64,000 nucleotides of DNA from Poecilobothrus nobilitatus (Eukaryota; Arthropoda; Insecta; Diptera; Dolichopodidae): NCBI GenBank assembly GCA_947095535.1, contig OX352774.1, positions 496,001 through 560,000 of the forward strand. The letters run 5' to 3'. The notes under the pieces were generated by a model that worked only from the letters and a program-made list of their open reading frames with translations, was not told where the DNA came from and did not search any database. This document shows, piece after piece, positions 44,300 through 55,059 of this stretch (its first letter is position 1; the number at the start of each line of letters is the position of its first letter). The translations under genes were made by a program, and so were the position numbers.

Positions 44300-45460
44300 T
44301 GTAGTTTCCGTATTTGTTAATATATCGCAATTTATATCTCTGATTGGTAGATGCCTTTATGATTTGTGAGTTGGTTTATTAATCGATGCAGTTCACGCAT
44401 GTTGTTGTGGTAGGCGTGCTGTTCAGCTTGGGACGCTATCATGTCGAATAATTTTCTGGCAGATTTCTTGGCCCGCTTCGCTAGGGTTCTATATTGTTGT
44501 TTCCCTGTATCGGTATTGGTCAGCTGTTTCAGGATTCTTTCCTTATTTATGAGATCCCATGTTTCGTCTGAGATCCATATTTTCCTTTCTGGCTGTTCGA
44601 AAGGAGACCCCATTGTTTCTTCAGCAGTTTCTTGTATTCTAGCCATAATGTTATTCCATGTGTGATCTAGATCTGGTGGTAATATTTCGCGAAGTGTGGA
44701 GGCAAAGTTGTTTGCGGTCTAGACATTTTGGAGTCTGTTCGTATTGAAGCGTTTGCGTTGGTTGTTATAAGGCTTCTTTCTTTATAATTGGATCTTGAAA
44801 TCCTCTGTGAGCAATTCGTTGTCGCTGTCTATATCTGCTCCTCTTCTGTTTCTCACATGTCCATGTTCCGCTCTCGCAAATCTGATTAATGTGGTTTCTG
44901 GTGCGACCATTGGGAGAGGTCCAAGTATATTTATAGATGTCCTTGTGAGGGAATATAATGGCAAGCCTGAAGGTTTGACACAATTCGATCAATCTGTCTC
45001 CATTATTGTTCCTAACCCCTAGCCCATGTTTCCAATAACATTTCTTAAACCGGTATTATCAGAGCCTACTTTCGCATTTAGAACACCTATTAGTATGACT
45101 ATTTCCTTCTTGTGAATTCTCTGCAGCGTGGATGTTAGTTATGTTAGTTAGTTAGCTTCTTCGGTTGGTGCGTAACATTGTACAATGGTAATATGGCGTA
45201 TTTTGCTGCAGAATGGGGCTAGCATAATCCGGTCACCCACAGGTTTCAAGCTATCCATGATGTTGCTGATTTGTTTCCCGATTAAAATATCTACTCCGCT
45301 TTCTCCTCCAGTATATTTCCCGCTGAATAGCAAGGTATTCCCGTTGGTAGTGGTAATTTCACCGCTATTATTCCATCTCATTTCGCTAACTCCTAGAATG
45401 TTGATCTTATAGGATGTCATTTCTTTTGCTTCATGTTTGCGTGAATGTTAATCTTATAGG
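44300..45460 (-). pseudogene. RTE-like endonuclease and linker, copy B
   Basis: From 45420: INILGVSEMRWNNSGEITTT, LLFSGKYTGGESGVDILI, HITIVQCYAPTEE, then a deletion. After a frame change it reads YTWTSPNGRTRNHINQIC (the H-I-N-QI block is better kept than in copy A) and DIDSDNELL, where SDH is changed to SDN. The linker at 44646-44332 begins MARIQETAEETMGSPFEQPE and contains LFDMIASQAEQHAYHNNMRE, as in copy A. Confidence 0.8.
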
Positions 45461-45849
45461 AAGCCTTGATGCTTCACGAAGAGTTCGGAAGTTCCCTTGT
45501 CCTATTCGTATTATTCTTTTCATGCTGTTACCGGGAGATCATTAGTGTATCCGAGGCTTCTAGTATTGTTGAAAATCTGTAGGAAGAATGTCATTTCGTC
45601 TTACATCTGACATTACAGCGTTTTTTTCTATGTATATATTTCTATATTATCCTTATCCATGGTGTTTTTCGGCAACTTTATATTCAATCCATCTATCTGT
45701 CTGTAGAGTAATAACGTCAATGTTTTTTTCCGTTAGATGTCGTCGTGTTTTTTTCCACACTTAGGATACGGCGCACATGACACATATTTAAGGACACATA
45801 TTAAGGAAAATTTAATTAGTATTAATTAGCTAAATTATTAAAGTAGGAA

Positions 45850-46415
45850 AAGTAGGTTATTGAAAGTAGGTTATTGAAATTTTGCAACAACATTTAAATT
45901 CTTGTAATATCATTAAGAATAATAATATAAATAATATAACAACAAAAAAACTAAAATCTTGGATTAATTCTCATTTGTTATATAAAATTAACTAAAAAAA
46001 ATAAATGTATAAAAAAGTTAAGAAGTAACCAAATAATAGTAACCTTAGAAATCAATATAAAAGAATGTGTAAAAAACTTTCATTGCAGGTTAATAATTAC
46101 AAAACTAATATTATAAATCAAAATTGCGCCTGGCTAATGGCAGGGGTAATGGCAAGAAAGAATGGGGCATTGTGAACAATTTGCTTAATAAATCTAGAAA
46201 TTGTAAAAAAATTAATGGTCTATGTTTAAATGATGAAATAGTTTTTGAGTCTGGAGCTAAAGCAAATGCTTTTAATAATTTTTTTTCAAGTATAGGTAAA
46301 AATGTAGTTAACGATAATTGTAAAATAAATAATTATTGTAAATGTTTGGCATCGGATTACGTTGATAATACATTTGTGTTTACTTTATGTACTTCTTTGG
46401 AAGTACGTCAAAAAT
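45850..46415 (+). pseudogene. Jockey/CR1-like LINE ORF2 linker fragment
   Basis: The plus strand reads KVIEILQQHLNSCNIIKNNN, then LKSWINSHLLYKIN, KKLSLQVNNYKTNIINQN and, from 46124 onward, KKEWGIVNNLLNKSRNCKKI with FNNFFSSIGKNVVNDNCKIN. Pieces of the same segment occur at 21570-21650 and 28236-28980. It passes abruptly into an A-rich tail at 46410, where the rest of the LINE is missing. Confidence 0.8.
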
Positions 46416-46969
46416 AAAATAAAATAATTTAATAATAATAGGAATATTTGTTTAATAATAAAAATAATGGTCGGAATAGTCTAAATTCATTCAGTATTGT
46501 AAACATATCTTGACTCCAAAAATAATGATAATGATAGTAATAATAATACTACTAATGTTAATTTTTTTTTTTGTTTCTTATTCCATAAACATATCTTGAC
46601 TCCAAAAATAATGATAATGATAGTAATAATAATACTACTAATGTTAAAAATTTTTTTTTGTTTCTTATTCCATTATAATAATCGATACTAACTCTAATTA
46701 TTAAGTTACAGATTACATTGTAAAAAAGAAATAAATAAATAAATAAAAACAAAGAGATATTGCAACTTATTAATTATTAATTTACAAAAATATTAAGAAG
46801 AATCACTCAATTATAAACGAATCCTATATATATATTATTTAAGTATTCTAATAAAAAGTTAAGTTAAAAGTTAAGTTATTTTCATTTTTAGATATTAGAT
46901 ATTATTATGATATAGAGTATTTACATATTCCGACATGTAAATATTTTATTATTATAATTATCTACACAG

Positions 46970-47048
46970 CCGGGAGTCGAAGTCGAGACCTCTCATTCCA
47001 TTACGAGTGAGAGGCGGTATCTTAACCACTACATCATTAGCTGATTAC
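46970..47048 (-). other. tRNA-like block in repeat R, copy 2
   Basis: Minus strand has an A box (GCTAATGATGTAGTGGTTAA) and a B box (GACTTCGACTCCCGG). It is slightly more changed than copy 1. Confidence 0.62.
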
Positions 47049-47185
47049 CGTTATGTGATGAGACATCTAAATCGATGATTACCCCTCTGCGGAAGTATAT
47101 CCAGGAGCTTTAACCGTGGGGAAATAAGCGGAGGTATTTTTTTTTTGAAAAGTAATTTTTAAATTAAAACATTTAAATATTTTAA

Positions 47186-47305
47186 ATTTGAATACATCAA
47201 AAAAAAACTTGTAGATGAAATTTTATGGTGGCCTCCCAGCTGTAGTCATAGTGATAACACTAAAAAAGTAAACAAACAATTTGATGAATTAAAACAAGGA
47301 ATTTT
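47186..47305 (+). pseudogene. Conserved coding-like peptide in repeat R, copy 2
   Basis: Encodes FEYIKKKLVDEILWWPPSCS and continues HSDNTKKVNKQFDELKQGI. Compared with copy 1 (34421-34545), Pro, Ser, Cys and two Asn codons differ only at the third base. The frame ends near the mariner insertion. Confidence 0.5.
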
Positions 47306-47327
47306 CTTTTTTTTTCTATGTACAGGG

Positions 47328-48640
47328 TTTTCAAAATTGAGGTATCATTTTGATTTTGCCGCCATTTTTTTCTTCCTGGAATTTTTATACGAGGTTTCTT
47401 TAGGTATATTTTAAATACATTCCGGTTAGTTAATATGGAACGTTACACGAAGGAACAACGTGTTTTTGTTATTACAACATTTTTCGAAAATGGTAAAAGT
47501 TTTCAAGATGTAATTAGGAAATTTCGAACAAAATTTGGTAGAGAAAATGCTCCAACAAATCGTGCCATCAAGCTGATGGTTGATAAATTTGGATGGTTGA
47601 TAGAAACTGGATCTGGTCTTGATAACAGAGGCAACATTTATCAACGTAGTGGCCGTTCAACCGAGAATGTAGCAGCTGTAAGCAGAAGTGTTGAAGAAGA
47701 TCCAAAAACTTCCATTCGTTCCATTCGAAGATCCAAAACTTCCAAACCATCCACATTATTCAACATTTTGCATCGTGATCTCCATTTAAAGGCTTATAAG
47801 ATCCAGCTGACGCAAGAATTAAAACCAACTGACCATGCATTACGTCGGCAATTCGTTTCTTGGGCAATCGAAAAACAAGAAGAAAATGAGAATTTTTTTA
47901 ACAAAATAATCTTCACCGACGAAGCTCATTTCCAGCTCAATGGCTACGTCAATAAACAGAATTGCCGCATTTGGGGTGAAGAGAATCCAAGGGTTATCAT
48001 AGAGCAACCAGTACATCCACAAAAAGTTACGGTTTGGTGTGGTTTGTGGTCAGGAGGAGTCATCGGACCATATTTTTTTGAAAACGCAAATGGAAATGCG
48101 ATTACGGTCAATGGAAATCGCTACAGGGAGATGATCCGAAGCTTTTTGTGGCTGGAAATTGATGATTTGGACGTAGAGAATATGTGGTTTCAACAGGACG
48201 GTGCCACTTGCCACACAGCAAGAGAAACAATGGATCTTTTGAAGGAAAAGTTCGAAGATCGCATTATTTCTCGTAGAGGAGGAGTGATGTGGCCACCAAG
48301 ATCGTGCGATTTGACACCGTTGAATTTTTTTTGTGGGGTTTTGTGAAATCGAAAGTGTACAGCAATAATCCCACAACGATTCAAGAGCTTAAAAACAAGA
48401 TTATCGAGCAGATTTCAACCATAGAGAACAGTTTATTGAACAACGTGATTCAGAATTTTGGTAAAAGATTGGAAGCCTGCCGAAGTAGTAGAGGGGGCCA
48501 CTTGGCCGACATAATTTTTCATTATTAACCGGAACCTATTTGTAATAAATTAAAATAAAAATATATTTAATATTTCAAAAAAAAAGTTTTTTTTTTATTA
48601 AAATTAAAATGATACCTCAATTTTGAACACCCTATATTTA
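47328..48640 (+). mobile_element. Tc1/mariner element, copy 2
   Basis: Inverted ends: CAGGGTTTTCAAAATTGAGG at the left (from about 47333; GTTTTC for GTGTTC of copy 1) and the perfect reverse complement at the right (about 48612-48635), flanked by TA. Same family as 35742-37058. The transposase is on the plus strand and nearly complete. Confidence 0.93.
47435..48530 (+). pseudogene. Mariner transposase, copy 2 (one late frameshift)
   Basis: Open for 303 codons from MERYTKEQRVFVITTFFENG. It has the N-terminal helix-turn-helix region, then FTDEAHFQLNGYVNKQNCRI (first Asp), WFQQDGATCHTA (second Asp) and SCDLTPLNFF (third Asp; 36 residues between the last two). Immediately after, a T run is one base shorter than in copy 1 (8 T for 9), so the frame ends CGVL-stop. 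The remaining ~60 residues (WGFVKSKVYSNNPTTIQELK onward) lie in the next frame to 48528. The linker region SIRSIRRSKTSKPSTLF also differs from copy 1. Probably inactive, but the least damaged transposon gene in the window. Confidence 0.9.
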
Positions 48641-49185
48641 TTTTCGTTTAAAAAATATCAAAATTAATATTATTATAATTAGAATAACAAAAAACATTAT
48701 TGTTTTTTCATCAAATAACACCCGTTCTTTTTTGCATCCTCAAAATGCATTCCTCATATTGACTTTTTTATATAGTCAGATTTAAAAACATGTTGGTATT
48801 ATATTTATATTAAAAATGTATGTATGGGTATCTTTCGGTATCGGAAAAATAACAAAATATTTAAAAATTAAAATTCATTAATATTTAATTTTAGTTGGAA
48901 ACTGCTGTTCTCAATCTATAAGAGTTTCATAAATTGCATTCAAAAATTAGAATTTTTCCATAGAGACAAATGTCCCGGAGCTAAAAGTCAGAAAATAAGC
49001 GATATGACAAAAGTCCCGGAAAATAAGCCAGAAGTCCCCGGCAAATTATAACTTCGGTGAGTGATCCAAAAGTCCCCCGTGGACTTATGTCTTCAAAAAC
49101 TGAAATATTTATTATTCAGTATAAAACAATCAATTATTCCATAATTTTTAAAAGTATAATTATTGATTTTAATCTTTTTTTGATA
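48641..49185. other. No gene seen
   Basis: A+T-rich DNA. A short block has repeated AAAAGTCCCGG / AGTCCCCGG words (48970-49070). Nothing else. Confidence 0.45.
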
Positions 49186-49600
49186 AGATTTTACAGTTAG
49201 ATACGAAATCAGAATATTCCCTTTTTCCAGAATGATAAGATTTTAGAGTGGGATACAATATCAGGGTTTTACGCTTTTTCCAGAATATTAATATATATGT
49301 ATACGTGAGATTCTGAATTAGGATGAATTTTAGAGTTGGATTCGAAATTATAATATTCCTTTTTTCCAAAATATTTATATATATATATAAATATTCTGCA
49401 AAATATACATGTATAAATATTGAACTATGAAAACCCTCATAATTATATTTTAAATGCCGTGTTGTTGAAATGTGTATATACAAAAATAATGAGGGAGAAT
49501 TTTAGAGTTGGTGACGAAATCAGGGTTTCACCTTTTTGCAGAATATCTATTTATATACATATATATATTTCCACCGTCCGCGCAGAAGCTACAGAACGAA
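49186..49600. repeat. Diverged short tandem/dispersed repeat
   Basis: A unit of the form GATTTTAGAGTTGGATACGA, then AATCAGGGTTTT and CTTTTTCCAGAATAT, appears at about 49187, 49230, 49328 and 49499, separated by AT-rich runs with (TA)n. Four copies, clearly diverged. The two overlapping short frames here are shadows of the repeat. Confidence 0.65.
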
Positions 49601-50234
49601 TTTTTTTTTATATACATATTTCAACAACAAGGCATTTATGGCTAAACAAATTATTGAACCCCTAATTTTGTACCCAAATGTAAAGTCCTTCCTAATATAT
49701 AATAATTGGTTTTTGACAAAAATATATTTAAATATATTTATATTTAAAAATATGTAAATGAATTTTCGAAATGTATTTAAAAAAAGTAATAAGGAAGGAT
49801 TTTATAGTTGTTTACAGAAAATAGTGGTCCGCCGACGCGACGATTGGCGGCTTTCGGCTGGATTTTACCCAACCACAATATAAATAGAAAGACATAATAA
49901 TAACAAAATTACATACAGTAAGCCGTGGTGTCTGAAATAATTATTAATACTTTATATTTCTTTTCCTGTCTTGTTTCTTTAATTTGTCGGCAAATTAAAA
50001 TATTTGCTGCACTTAATTAAAAAAAAACTTTATTTAAATTATATATTTGTTAATTTTGTAAAATATAATATATAAAAATAAAATAAATAAATAAATTGTG
50101 ATTTGTAAAAATATTACTGTTTTAATAATAATTAAAAATAGCGTGTGCAAGTGTTTGGTACAATCACTTCCAGCGAGTCAGCTCCACGTGGGAGGACCCT
50201 CCTAGTGTAAAAGAATATAATACTGACCAATCAA
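49601..50234. other. Upstream flank of the I-clade pair, no gene seen
   Basis: A+T-rich except two G+C-rich islands (49827-49875 and 50160-50200). The second directly precedes the LINE leader and might be part of it, but the second LINE copy does not have it. Confidence 0.4.
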
Positions 50235-50461
50235 GACAGAGACTTGAATCCATATAACACACAGTGAAATATATTTAAAAAAAAAAAAACCGAATTTCAA
50301 AGAGTGAGAGTAATAAACGGACAGAACGAATTTCACTGGTATAGTAATTTATCTGGTATAGTAACAAATTATACCTCATAAAGTAACACCACAATTAGAC
50401 GGACCAAGGTTTCTATATAAAGTATACTCAAGTATACCTTTACATAGAAATAAGACGAAAG

Positions 50462-51317
50462 ATGGATCCCGAGGGGGTATTGAAAAGATCAAAATGGCGC
50501 TTCAACATTTTGTCCGAGAAGCCTAGAAAAAGACCAAATCTGAACGCAACATCAGGGTTTCCAATGCTGGGTGCAAATAAAAGCGAATCCGAGATAAAAT
50601 TTTTACAGGTTACAGCCCTCGAACCTAACAAATCAATGAAGAATTATGGACTTTTCGGTATCAACAAGGCACTTGAGAAGGTTACAAAAAACTTTACAGT
50701 GAGATAAACTTATAGGAAAATCAGTAAAAATAGAACTCATTAAGTCACTAAACTTATAGTTAAACCAGTAAAAATAGAACTCATTAAGTCACTAAACTCA
50801 TGGAAAGGAGTAATTTTGCCCAAATTGCTCACAGGAAGTGGCAGCTGAAAACCTGCCAAAGCATAGAGAAATCTGCGTGATTCCTAAATGTATGAACTGC
50901 GAGATTAATAAATTCGAACACAGCCATCCTCCCAATGACAAAAACTGCCCCAGTTACCTTAGAGAGAAGGAAGTTCTAAAAATCAAAACTGAGAAAAGGA
51001 TACCAAAAGCAGCTGCATATGCCATATATAAGGAACAGAACAAAGAGACCCTAAACTACAAGGCAATAGTAGGAAAAAGCAACGTAAATATAAACCCAAC
51101 CGCATCAACTTCAACTAAAAACAATAGCCCCACTCAAGAAACACTGCAAGCAACTAATCAAATCTTTACCCAGATGAGCGAAAAATACAATACCATAGCA
51201 GCAGATACAACTGAAATAGTCGATTTAATCACAAGAGCTTTTCAAGTTTACTACACAAAAAAACAAAATCAACAATCCAAACCTGCAGCAAACACCAAAA
51301 CTCACAACGACATATAG
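50462..51317 (+). pseudogene. I-clade ORF1, copy A, with internal duplication
   Basis: First part (50462-50707): MDPEGVLKRSKWRFNILSEK, ending KALEKVTKNFTVR-stop. It is followed by two tandem copies of a ~55-bp segment (AGTAAAAATAGAACTCATTA at 50725 and again at 50769). The second ends LNSWKGVI, the RRM-like motif of I-type ORF1. After a break the last part (50838-51317) reads NLPKHREICVIPKCMNC then CPSYLREKEVLKIKTEKR, the Cys/His region and basic tail typical of I-type ORF1. Copy B carries exactly the same duplication and break. Confidence 0.8.
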
Positions 51318-51743
51318 ATGAGAGAGACACCAACAACAGAAAATACTAATACCCCAGTCAAACTAATCGATCTAACGGAGGAGATGGAAGGCCCAACCAT
51401 CTCAACCAAGAATAAAACGGCAAAAATAGCGACCAAAAAACCGATAATAATAGAAGAACAATAAGTAGACCAAAATAAACAACACCCAAGTAAAAATTAT
51501 ATAGACTCTAAATACAATATGACAACTCACACTTGTACTAGAGCATATATGAGCACAAGTTTAATGCTTAACAAGGACAACAATACAAATATCAGGCACC
51601 AAATACATGGTAACTGCAGCAATGAATATTGTAACAAAAACATACTTTCACACAACAAAAATAAAACCAACAAAACCAATCAAATTAGAAACAGAAACCT
51701 CACAAAGAACAATGGAAACAACAGAAGCCCAGATAGAATTAAG

Positions 51744-53572
51744 GCAGCTATAGCTCAGTGGAACATCCAGGAGTATTGGGCTAACAGGCCATACCTGGAC
51801 ATCCTAATGCAAAGATAAGACCCTATGGTAATAGCGATACAAGAAACAAACAACCACACCGACATCTACCCGGAATATTACAAGAACTACTTCTGCTGGC
51901 TGCCAAGGACGCCAAACAGAGTAGGAGGAGTAGGATTCCTGGTGAAAGCGGGTCTGAAATATGAGCAGGTAAGCATCCAAACTGAGCTACAGGGTGCGGC
52001 TCATGGCAACTGAACTCACTATTCTCAACCTATATCTGGAAAATTCAAGAATATTAGAGATGAAGGGGCTAGATGACCTCACCAAACAACTAAGTACTCC
52101 TTACATAGTACTAGGGGATATGAATTCCAGACACGTTAACTGGGGCGATCATATCAACAATGAAAAGGGAATTACCATTAACAGATGGCTCAGTAACAAC
52201 TAAAACCTGGTTCTAATGAATGATGGTTCGCCTACCCTTATAAATACTAGGGGCACACACACATGTCCGGATCTGACAATAGCACACAATGACGTCGCAA
52301 AGCACATATCCCGGAAAATAGGACAAAACTTAAAAGGCTATGATCATCACCCAATAATCATAGATGCTATAGTACTACAACAATACAGAATAAAAGGGAG
52401 CAGAAGGTACGATGAGTCTAGGGCGGAATGGATTAAGTTTAAGACAAAAATAGAAGAGCTAATGCACTTAAGACCAGCCTCGCTAAATATAAACAAGGAA
52501 GCGGCAGTCCTTACCAAAATAATAAGAGAGGCAGCGACCTCCGCGATCCCTACCAAACTTCAAAATGGCTACAAAATACCGTGGATGAGTAGAGAGATAA
52601 GGCAGCTACAAAGGCAAACCAAAATTTTATATAGGGCCTACAAGCATGATCCAAACAATCACCTACTCATTGCATTAAGAAAAACAATGCGCTGCTGAGA
52701 AGGAAGATTAGGACAACAAAAAGAAAAAAGTGGGAAAACTTTGCTAACCAAATTGACGGCAGGGACCAGCGGAGCACCTGGTTGAAAGCGAGAAAAATAC
52801 TAAACAAGAGAGCACCACATGGAGGCATAAACCTGGAGGTAGAAGGCAAATTGGTAGAAGACCCAGAGGTCATAGCCAACCTGATGGCAAATGAATGTGC
52901 TGAGTATAGTCAAGGGGTAAGAACACCAACCACACATCCTCCAAGGCCAAAAAAAGGAGGACAAAAACCTGAGCATGAAAATATCCACAAGGGAAGTAAT
53001 CAATACAATAAGGTCTTTTAAGGGAACAACACCAGGTAACGACAAGATAAGCTATGAAATGCTTAAAAACGCGGGAGCAAACTTACACCACAGGATGGCT
53101 GACCTATATAACAACAATTTACATACAGCCAAATACCCGTAAGCCTGAAAGTTAGCTGAGCTAATACCTGTAAGGAAAACAGGGAAAGACCCTACCAATA
53201 CTAAATCCTACAGGTACATATCGCTGCTACCTACAATGAGCAAGGTCTGAGAAAAAATTATGGCTAAGAGATTGGCCTTTTGTATAGGAAAGAACATACA
53301 GCAGAACATTCAAGGTTTTAGAGAAAGATGCAGCACGCAAACTATACTACAAGAAGTGGACAACTATTTGGGTGAAACACTAAGTAAAAGGACACATGCC
53401 GACCTAGTATCATGTGAGCTGGAAAAGGCTTTCGACAGAGTACACTCAGAAACAATAGAAAATCAACTGTGTAAATGGGGAACAAGCAAACTCTACATAA
53501 ACACCATCAAAAGCTTTCTAACAAATCGCAAGTTTTTCGTCAAAATCCAAGGGCACCACTCAGACACGAAAA
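51744..53572 (+). pseudogene. I-clade ORF2, copy A (endonuclease and start of RT)
   Basis: Endonuclease: AAIAQWNIQEYWANRPYLDI, VIAIQETNNHTD, RVGGVGFLVKAG, then after a frame change ILNLYLENSR, YIVLGDMNSRHVNWGDH, INTRGTHTCPDLTIAHND and GYDHHPIIID. The linker runs to about 53220. The RT part reads NIQGFRERCSTQTILQEVDN, then LVSCELEKAFDRVHSETIEN (motif A with Glu in place of the catalytic Asp). It stops after HHSDTK at the junction with copy B. Stops and frameshifts occur at 51817, 52010, 52201, 52696 and 53020. Confidence 0.85.
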
Positions 53573-53805
53573 AAGACAGAGACTTGAATCCATATCACAC
53601 AGTGAAATATATTTAAAAAAAAAAAACCGAATTTCAAAGAGTGAGAGTAATAAACGGACAGAACGAATTTCAGTTATCTGGTATAGTAACAAACTATACC
53701 TCATAAAGTAACACCACAATTAGACGGACCAAGGTTTCTATATAAAGTATACTCAAGTATACCTTTACATAGAAATAAGACGGAAAGATAGATCCCCAAC
53801 GGGTA

Positions 53806-54643
53806 TTGAAAAGATCAAAATGGCGCTTCAACATTTTGGCCGAGAAGCCTAGAAAAAGACCAAATCTGGACGCAACATCAGGATTTCCAATGCTGGGTGC
53901 AAATAAAAGCGAATCCGAGATAACATTTTTACAGGTTACAGCCCTCGAACCTAACAAATCAATGAAGAATTATGGACTTTTCGGTATCAACAAGGCACTT
54001 GAGAAGGTTACAAAAAACTTTACAGCGAGATAAACTTATAGGAAAACCAGTAAAAATAGAACTCATTAAGTCACTACTCTTATAGGAAAACCAGTAAAAA
54101 TAGAACTCATTAAGTCACTAAACTCATGGAAAGGAGTAATTTTGCCCAAATTGCTCACAGGAAGTGGCAGCTGAAAACCTGCCAAAGCATAGAGAAATCT
54201 GCGTGATTCCTAAATGTATGAACTGCGAGATTAACAAATTCGAACACAGCCATCCTCCCAATGACAAAAACTGCCCCAGTTACCTTAGAGAGAAGGAAGT
54301 TCTAAAAATCAAAACTGAGAAAAGGATAACAAAAGCAGCTGCATATGCCATATATAAGGAACAGAACAAAGAGACCCTAAACTACAAGGCAATAGTAGGA
54401 AAAAGCAACGTAAATATAAACCCAACCGCATCAACTTCAACTAAAAACAATAGCCCCACTCAAGAAACACTGCAAGCAACTAATCAAATCTTTACCCAGA
54501 TGAGCGAAAAATACAATACCATAGCAGCAGATACAACTGAAATAGTCGATTTAATCACAAGAGCTTTTCAAGTTTACTACACAAAAAAACAAAATCAACA
54601 ATCCAAACCCACAGCAAACACCAAAACTCACAACGACATATAG
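53806..54643 (+). pseudogene. I-clade ORF1, copy B
   Basis: Almost identical to copy A including the stop after NFTAR, the ~55-bp tandem duplication (54045-54120) and the separate C-terminal part (54164-54643; KTEKRITKAAAYAIYKEQ). It differs from A by scattered single bases, among them a start-region change (GATAGATCC for GATGGATCC) that removes the ATG used in copy A. Confidence 0.8.
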
Positions 54644-55059
54644 ATGAGAGAGACACCAACAACAGAAAATAACTAATACCCCAGTCAAACTAATCGATCT
54701 AACGGAGGAGATGGAAGGCCCAACCATCTCAACCAATAATAAAATGGCAAAAATAGCGACCAAAAAACCGATAATAATAGAAGAACAATAAGTAGACCAA
54801 AATAAACAACCCCCAAGTAAAAATTATATAGACTCTATACAATATGACAACTCACACTTGTACTAGAGCATATATGAGCACAAGTTTAATGCTTAACAAG
54901 GACAACAATACAAATATCAGGCACCAAATACATGGTAACCGCATCAATGAATATTGTAACAAAAACATACTTTCACACAACAAAAATAAAACCAACAAAA
55001 CCAATCAAATTAGAAACAGAAACCTCACAAAGAACAATGGAAACAACAGAAGCCCAGAT

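Larger units (their letters stand above)
42740..45800 (-). mobile_element. RTE/BovB-like LINE, copy B
   Basis: Aligns with copy A (16240-18850) in the same orientation and keeps about 0.45 kb of C-terminal region that copy A lost (42875-43325). Domain order on the minus strand: endonuclease (44765-45460), linker (44300-44650), RT (43440-44160) and C-terminal region (42870-43450). Frameshifts are scattered through it. The endonuclease lacks about 35-40 residues present in copy A (junction near 45150, right after YAPTEE). Confidence 0.85.
46430..47305. repeat. Repeat R, copy 2
   Basis: Matches copy 1 (33766-34545). It carries one extra internal duplication of about 90 bp (the CATATCTTGACTCCAAAAAT block occurs at 46502 and again at 46588). 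It ends at about 47310, just before the second mariner. Confidence 0.88.
50235..53572 (+). mobile_element. I-clade LINE, copy A of a head-to-tail pair (3'-truncated)
   Basis: Starts AGACAGAGACTTGAATCCAT, the same leader that starts copy B at 53573. It contains ORF1 (50462-51317), endonuclease (51744-52420) and RT up to just after motif A, where it stops at 53572 and copy B begins. The copy is richer in G+C than host DNA and closely matches copy B wherever they overlap. Confidence 0.85.
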
